From [Scytonema hofmanni] UTEX 2349 (lineage in GTDB: Bacteria; Cyanobacteriota; Cyanobacteriia; Cyanobacteriales; Nostocaceae), in assembly GCF_000582685.1 (NCBI RefSeq), contig NZ_KK073768.1, positions 4,567,901-4,631,900 on the forward strand: a stretch of DNA of 64,000 nucleotides, read 5' to 3'. Positions within the stretch are counted from its first letter, which is position 1. Every line of letters begins with the position of its first letter. Position numbers and translations under genes: made by a program. The notes beneath the pieces were generated by a model. It was not told where the DNA came from, made no database searches, and saw only the letters and a list, made by a program, of their open reading frames with translations. Positions 59,875-64,000 of the stretch are shown here, piece by piece.

Positions 59875-61134
59875 ATGTTCCCAACTGAACCTGCGGCTGT
59901 TAATAACGGGTTTGGCGCCCTTCTCAAAAATCGTGCTTTTATGCTTTTGTGGATTGGGCAACTAGTATCCCAATTAGCAGACAAGGTTTTCTTCGTTTTG
60001 ATGATTGCCCTGCTGGAATACTACCCATCTCCTGGGTTGGCGCAAAACTCCAAATACTCAACTTTGATGGTAGCGTTTACAATACCAGCAATTTTGTTCG
60101 GTTCTGCTGGCGGCATTTTTGTCGATCGCTTTCCTAAAAAGCTAATCATGGTTGGTTCTGATGTGGTACGCGGTATATTGACGCTGTGTCTGCCGTTTTT
60201 GCCACGAGAGTTTCTCATTTTATTAATAGTCACTTTTGCCATCTCGACTGTCACGCAATTTTTTGCCCCAGCCGAACAAGCTGTCATTCCTTTAATTGTG
60301 CGTCGAGAGAATTTGTTAGCAGCTAATGCGCTGTTTAGCAGTACAATGATGAGCGCTTTAATTGTTGGCTTTGCAGTTGGAGAGCCGATGTTGAGTTTGG
60401 CGAAAGATTTCTTGGGAGAAAGATATGGTCAAGAGCTTGTAGTCGGCGCATTGTACGTGTTATCGGCTATAATCATGCAGCCGATTAACTTTAAAGAGAA
60501 CAAAGCAACAGACGACACTGAGGCGGTAATTCACCCTTGGACTGACTTTAAACAGGGGTTGCGCTACCTGAAGAAAAACCGTTTAGTGTTGAATGCCATG
60601 TTGCAACTTGTAACATTATATTGCGTATTTGCAGCTTTAATGGTATTGAGCATTAGATTAGCGGCGGAATTTGGTTTGAAAGAGAAACAATTTGGTTTTT
60701 TCTTAGCAGCTGCTGGAGTTGGTATGGTCTTGGGTGCAGCGATTTTGGGTAACTGGGGCGAAAAATTACATGGCAAGCCTTTACCTTTAATTGGTTTTTT
60801 GATCATGGCGCTGGTTTTAGGCTTGTTTAGTTTTATCCACCATTTAGCGCTGGCTTTAGGACTGTGTGCAATGCTTGGTATTGGTGCTTCTTTAATTGGT
60901 GTGCCGATGCAAACGCTAATTCAACAGCAAACTCCGCCAACAATGCTTGGTAAAGTATTTGGCTTTCAAAATCATGCTGTGAATATTGCCCTTTCTGTAC
61001 CCTTAGCGATTACAGGTCCGATAACTGATGCTTTCGGCTTGCGAATTGTGCTGGTAGGGATGAGTATTGTTGTTGCTGGTGTCGGTGTTTGGGCTTGGCA
61101 AAATACCCGCCGGGTGTTGGAAGATGTAATTTAG
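59875..61134 (+). CDS. MFS transporter
   Basis: A 419-residue major facilitator with about 12 helices. Marks are LLWIGQLVSQLADKVFFVLM in helix 1, the loop GGIFVDRFPKKLIMVGSDVV between helices 2 and 3 (the D-R-x-x-x-K/R signature), FFAPAEQAVIPLIVRRENLL and a GKVFGFQNHAVNIALSVPLA second-half repeat. The frame is open to 59770, but that is translated repeat (MPHAQCPMPNAQ); the ATG at 59875 starts just before PTEPAAVNNGFGALLKN. Probably an exporter; substrate unknown. Confidence 0.9.
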   Translation: MFPTEPAAVNNGFGALLKNRAFMLLWIGQLVSQLADKVFFVLMIALLEYYPSPGLAQNSKYSTLMVAFTIPAILFGSAGGIFVDRFPKKLIMVGSDVVRGILTLCLPFLPREFLILLIVTFAISTVTQFFAPAEQAVIPLIVRRENLLAANALFSSTMMSALIVGFAVGEPMLSLAKDFLGERYGQELVVGALYVLSAIIMQPINFKENKATDDTEAVIHPWTDFKQGLRYLKKNRLVLNAMLQLVTLYCVFAALMVLSIRLAAEFGLKEKQFGFFLAAAGVGMVLGAAILGNWGEKLHGKPLPLIGFLIMALVLGLFSFIHHLALALGLCAMLGIGASLIGVPMQTLIQQQTPPTMLGKVFGFQNHAVNIALSVPLAITGPITDAFGLRIVLVGMSIVVAGVGVWAWQNTRRVLEDVI

Positions 61135-61499
61135 ATTTAAGGGACTGGGGATTAGAAAAAAATTCTATACTTTTGGTATATGACTTACGCCCAGAGAAAT
61201 ATTTGTTCGATGCTGAGTAGCCTCAATAGCTTTTGTAATGCACTTGAACTTAGTCATAAAAAACTAAACTACGAGCGCTCTCTGGGTTAACAAAGATAAT
61301 ATTACAGCGATCGCCTGCAATAAATGAAACAAAATTTTTTGTTGCTTTTTGATACTCCGATGGTTCCAAGGGAAAGTTGAGTTCCTGAAACGTAAATCCG
61401 TAAATGTGGCGATTGATCGCACCTGAAATATTTTCTATCAAAGATTTATTGCAAAATTTGTGAGAGCATGATTTTTATGCATTCAGTCTTCTTAATTTC
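61135..61499. other. 365-bp intergenic region with a possible toxin-gene scrap
   Basis: CCAGAGAAATATTTGTTCGA (61192-61211) is identical to part of the ParE toxin gene (63014-63033), perhaps a fragment of a former copy. A 63-codon minus-strand frame at 61250-61441 (containing FPLEPSEYQKATKNFVSFIA) is unrecognised and has weak support as a gene. Confidence 0.4.
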
Positions 61500-62033
61500 A
61501 TGCCGACAAACGATTCCGAATTGCAAACCCAAGCGAGGATAATCTTGGATGCGATCGCTTTTACACCCTTCGAGCAATGTCAGCCTTTAAGCCGTGAATT
61601 CAACCATATTCCCCCTCGTCCTGGTATTTATGCAATTAGACACAAAACAGACGGTTTGCTTTATATCGGTAAAACCAAGAGTTTGCGGAGTCGTTTTAGT
61701 GGGGGACATAAGGCTTTTTTGTGGGCATGGCTCGATAAGTACAATGATGAAGATATTCGTATTGCAATGCAGCCAATTCTTACTGGGAAAACCCTGGGTT
61801 ACTATTAGACTTCTCCGGAAAAGAAAAAAGACCCCGCTTCCATTCCTCTCCCCGTTTCGGGGAGAGGCTTTAAAACCCCCCTTCCCTCGTAGGGAAGGGG
61901 GGAAGGGGGGTTAGGATTGTGCGTAAATTTGCGGTCTCTAAAACTTTTCCGGAGAAATCTATTGGAGTTAGAAGCAATTATTCTCAGGGCTACCGAACCT
62001 CCTTACAACGTCCAAATCCCACCCGAAAGGTGA
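61500..62033 (+). pseudogene. GIY-YIG nuclease gene split by a MITE
   Basis: The N-terminal part (61500-61805) reads IPPRPGIYAIRHKTDGLLYI and GKTKSLRSRFSGGHKAFLWA, a GIY-YIG catalytic domain start with its GIY and YIG motifs. It runs into a MITE that supplies a stop at 61806. The missing C-terminus follows the element at 61962-62033: LELEAIILRATEPPYNVQIP, the expected end containing the conserved Glu and Asn region. Precise excision would leave a one-base frame difference, so a second small indel is also present. The gene is dead as it stands. Confidence 0.85.
61806..61961. mobile_element. MITE family 3 (156 bp with TA ends)
   Basis: TAGACTTCTCCGGAAAAG at the left and CTTTTCCGGAGAAATCTA at the right are 18-bp inverted repeats with one mismatch. 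TA at both ends fits the target duplication of IS630/Tc1-mariner elements. The centre holds two hairpins (CTCCCCGTTTCGGGGAGAG and CCCTTCCCTCGTAGGGAAGG). It interrupts the GIY-YIG gene. Confidence 0.83.
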
Positions 62034-62037
62034 ATTT

Positions 62038-62244
62038 ATGCAGGCTAAAAGTAAAGAGCAACTGACAAGTACCGATGCCTAAGTTATTTTAGGGCTTTTA
62101 CCCGATGGCATTCGAGAAGCTTTAATTGTCCGTGCTGCCGAAATTGAGTATCCAGTTGAAGCGGTTATTGAAATGGCGATCGCCAGTTTTCTCGATACGG
62201 AAGCATTAGGTTTTGCTGATTGTAAACCGGGAAGAGGTAATTAA
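62038..62244 (+). pseudogene. small protein gene with one premature stop
   Basis: In one frame the sequence reads M-Q-A-K-S-K-E-Q-L-T-S-T-D-A, stop (TAA 62080-62082), then VILGLLPDGIREALIVRAAE and IEYPVEAVIEMAIASFLDTE ending CKPGRGN at 62242. A single codon change would restore a 68-residue protein. It starts 4 bp after the GIY-YIG stop codon, so the two were an operon; both are now inactivated. Family not recognised. Confidence 0.75.
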
Positions 62245-62316
62245 GCTCAAATCGATGCTGTGATTGAGTTCATTAGGTAGTCCGAAGTAAACGCAGCTAT
62301 CTGTATAGAATAGATA

Positions 62317-62432
62317 TGAAATTCTGACAATGGGTAAATGTTACGAAGACTGAGAGTCATATTTTCATGGAATTAACAGATAATTTCATGTTAATTATTT
62401 GTAGCTCTGTTGTCAAACTCAATTTTTTGTAT
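62317..62432. repeat. 116-bp direct repeat, left copy
   Basis: Matches 63307-63422 over 116 bp with eight mismatches, at a constant offset of 990 bp. The right copy contains the first codons and promoter of the Phd antitoxin; this left copy is an orphan promoter fragment. Confidence 0.9.
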
Positions 62433-62436
62433 AATA

Positions 62437-62601
62437 CAACACTTAATTCAACAGCGAGTAGAACGGGCAAAAGATTTACTAAAGCGATCGCAACTCACCA
62501 TTACAGCGATCGCGTTAGATTGCGGCTTTGCCAATCAGAGTCATTTTGCCAAGTGTTTTCGCAAACATACAGGGATGAATCCCAAAAAATTTTGCCATTA
62601 A
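62437..62601 (+). pseudogene. AraC-family HTH fragment
   Basis: QHLIQQRVERAKDLLKRSQL, then TITAIALDCGFANQSHFAKC and FRKHTGMNPKKF: the C-terminal part of an AraC/XylS DNA-binding domain, with both recognition helices. The N-terminal sensor and the first part of the HTH domain are missing; the frame upstream is the 116-bp repeat. It therefore begins at a duplication junction and is a remnant. Confidence 0.85.
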
Positions 62602-62719
62602 TAGCAAGATTTTGCTCAAAATTGTTAGAAAATTCTGACTTATACATTGATATTAAATATTACATACTATGATTAATTTGTACAGTGCATAAATTGTAAA
62701 ACAGTATTGATTGATTGAT

Positions 62720-63076
62720 TTATTCATCGTCATCATCTACATCATCTAATAGTTGTTCGGGATGACGTAACCTTTTTTGTGAACCATGACGAACTCGATG
62801 AATGCGAACAATTCCTTCGTCTTCTTCTGAAGTCTCACTAACAGTAAACAAAATACGAAATTGCTGTTTGTATAGTAGCTGTCGTACTTCTATGCCCATG
62901 TACTCACTTTCTGGTGACATGGGACAACGATTAGGAAATTTTTCCAATGTCAGCATAATTTCGTAGCACCCTCTGACCCATCGATGGGCTGTATCTACAG
63001 AATACTCACGCATCCAGAGAAATATTTGTTCGATATCAGCCAACGCAGTCGGCGAAATTTCAACTTTGTATATCAT
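62720..63076 (-). CDS. ParE/RelE-family toxin
   Basis: A 118-residue toxin of the RelE/ParE superfamily: YKVEISPTALADIEQIFLWM, AHRWVRGCYEIMLTLEKFPN, IEVRQLLYKQQFRILFTVSE and VRIHRVRHGSQKRL. The last is the usual C-terminal strand with Arg and His. A run of acidic residues (DDVDDDDE) ends the protein, an unusual tail. It overlaps the antitoxin gene by 17 bp, showing coupling. The target (ribosome or gyrase) cannot be told. Confidence 0.88.
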   Translation of the reverse strand: MIYKVEISPTALADIEQIFLWMREYSVDTAHRWVRGCYEIMLTLEKFPNRCPMSPESEYMGIEVRQLLYKQQFRILFTVSETSEEDEGIVRIHRVRHGSQKRLRHPEQLLDDVDDDDE

Positions 63077-63350
63077 ATTTTGTTCGCAGCTGCTCGAATG
63101 CTTCGTCTAGGGGGATACCTAAACCAAGCTCAAATTCCTCAAGACTTTTGCGAATTCCTGCGCTTGTCTCTAACAGTTCTAGCCTGTCTAGCAAGTCCTG
63201 ATAGCTTTGAGCATCTTGGACAACTACAGATGCTTTGCCGTTAACAGTAAGGATAATAGGTTCTTTTGTTCCCCTAAGCTTTTCTAAAAAGGCTTTAGCA
63301 CCTCGTTGAAATTCTGACAATGGGTAAATGTTACGAACGCTGAGAGTCAT
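63060..63350 (-). CDS. Phd/YefM-family antitoxin
   Basis: A 96-residue antitoxin: SVRNIYPLSEFQRGAKAFLE (the S-x-F-x-x-x-x-x-x-L of Phd/YefM), PIILTVNGKASVVVQDAQSY, then a helical C-terminus (LEEFELGLGIPLDEAFEQLR) that should wrap the toxin. It precedes and overlaps the toxin gene. Its promoter region lies inside the 116-bp direct repeat, so the repeat may carry the autoregulated operator. Confidence 0.88.
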   Translation of the reverse strand: MTLSVRNIYPLSEFQRGAKAFLEKLRGTKEPIILTVNGKASVVVQDAQSYQDLLDRLELLETSAGIRKSLEEFELGLGIPLDEAFEQLRTKYDIQS

Positions 63351-63422
63351 ATTTTCAAATAATTAACAGATAATTTTATGTTAATTATTTGTAGCACTGT
63401 TGTCAAAGTCAATTTTTTGTGT
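63307..63422. repeat. 116-bp direct repeat, right copy
   Basis: Covers the first codons of the Phd gene and its upstream region and the first codons of the plus-strand frame at 63378. Partner of 62317-62432. Confidence 0.9.
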
Positions 63423-63962
63423 AAATTTTTATTCAAGACAAAAGCTATTAGCCCAGAAGCATGGACTGCGATCGCTACTATTGCAGTAGCGGTAATTGGT
63501 GGTATCTTTACCATAACTAATACGATAGTAACTAATACGGTAAACAAAACATCACCTAGTCCATCATCTTCTCCTTCAGCCACTCCTTCTGTATCTCCAT
63601 CCTCTGCACCTACTCCCGTTCCAACATCTCTTTCTTCCGTATCGCTACGAGTATCGAATGCGTTCTTGGGGAAATGGTCGGGTGTAGCCAAAGAGCCTTT
63701 AGGAAAGTCGTTTCGCATCAATCTTGAGATTCAGCGAAATTGCAGCTTAAACGAGAAATGTGGTTATATCAGTGTTCCTGATGTTCCCTGTTATGGCGAA
63801 ATTTCTCTGCATCAAGTCAGCAGTGACGATTACGAGTTTGACGTTAGTAATTTTGATAGTAGAAGCAATTTCAAAATTTGCACACCTGTAGCAGGAGAGC
63901 ATTTTCATTTGCTCTCAGATGGCAAACTTGCTTACAAAGCTACTTATACCATTTCTGTGTGA
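63378..63962 (+). CDS. membrane-anchored protein with Ser/Pro/Thr linker
   Basis: A 194-residue frame. One hydrophobic segment (about residues 27-45, AWTAIATIAVAVIGGIFTIT) is followed by a Ser/Pro/Thr linker (about residues 58-86, SPSPSSSPSATPSVSPSSAP) and a C-terminal domain containing VSNAFLGKWSGVAKEPLGKS and Cys pairs (NCSLNEKC, VPCYG), perhaps beta-rich and extracytoplasmic. The first 15 codons lie in the 116-bp duplicated promoter DNA, so the true start is uncertain; the original N-terminus may have been lost. Family not recognised. Confidence 0.55.
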   Translation: MLIICSTVVKVNFLCKFLFKTKAISPEAWTAIATIAVAVIGGIFTITNTIVTNTVNKTSPSPSSSPSATPSVSPSSAPTPVPTSLSSVSLRVSNAFLGKWSGVAKEPLGKSFRINLEIQRNCSLNEKCGYISVPDVPCYGEISLHQVSSDDYEFDVSNFDSRSNFKICTPVAGEHFHLLSDGKLAYKATYTISV

Positions 63963-64000
63963 AGCTGCGCCTAATGAGTGCCCACGCAGGTGGGCTTTGT

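Noticed and set aside
59421..59884. Minus-strand frames over the MFS leader
   Set aside because: Translated heptamer and dispersed repeats, no family.
1..64000. tRNA or rRNA genes
   Set aside because: I looked for T-loop motifs of the GGTTCGAATCC type and for conserved rRNA blocks and saw none; a covariance search would be decisive.

Overview
The window is almost certainly chromosome of a filamentous, probably heterocyst-forming cyanobacterium (Nostocales). It is AT-rich and full of the HIP1 octamer GCGATCGC, heptanucleotide-type short repeats (TTGGGCA, AACCATC, CTTGTCCCC classes) and GTAGAGACG hairpin repeats. It also carries cyanobacterial marker genes: pcxA, ldpA, an R3H/Ycf45-type ATPase, xisH/xisI, NIL-domain proteins and DUF29 proteins. 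No tRNA, rRNA or CRISPR array was seen. Gene calls rest on reading protein motifs; no database search was run.

Layout. 0-6 kb: small HTH regulator with a paired palindromic operator, purN, then a sulfate uptake operon (sbpA-cysT-cysW, no cysA) ending in a NIL-domain gene, and a DUF29 gene. 6-11 kb: an export cassette (HlyD adaptor plus C39-peptidase ABC transporter) divergent from a 96-residue peptide with a double-glycine leader, which looks like a natural substrate. 11-15.5 kb: frameshifted AzgA-type purine permease, a nine-copy 21-bp tandem repeat, a double NIL-domain protein, DUF202 and TauE membrane proteins. 15.5-18.6 kb: a toxin-antitoxin-like island (orphan HigA, DUF433, UPF0175/DUF3368 pair, three tandem ribbon-helix-helix-like paralogues) and a gene split by a MITE. 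18.6-30.5 kb: housekeeping genes (R3H ATPase, ldpA, REC-GGDEF-EAL, lepB, pyrC, tsaE, yvcK-like, ruvC). 30.6-39.6 kb: accessory genes (DUF433, DUF29, Uma2, xisHI, an unknown membrane protein, an HTH-AAA protein, a UvrD/RecB-like helicase). 39.6-44.1 kb: pcxA, a small secreted protein, mltA, a PIN protein. 44.3-48.5 kb: eight small secreted proteins on one strand, four of them recent tandem duplicates with repeats of the type Q-x-G-x-A-x-x-G-S-x-N-A-Q, headed by a divergent HTH regulator. 49.5-61.1 kb: polysaccharide deacetylase, RnfD-like protein, DUF2330, DUF29, Ser/Thr kinase, hydrolases, FMN reductase, ferrochelatase with a His tail, MFS transporter. 61.5-64 kb: decaying genes (GIY-YIG split by a TA-flanked MITE, a stop-containing small gene, an AraC fragment) and a ParE/Phd toxin-antitoxin pair bracketed by a 116-bp direct repeat.

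Main themes. (1) A compact peptide export system and (2) an expanding family of secreted low-complexity repeat proteins are the best candidates for undescribed biology. (3) Three distinct MITE families can be defined at base level here, with terminal inverted repeats and target duplications of 5 bp, about 10 bp and TA; two of them have broken genes. (4) Short-repeat DNA forms the whole visible 5' leader of several genes and is inserted in frame inside three coding sequences.
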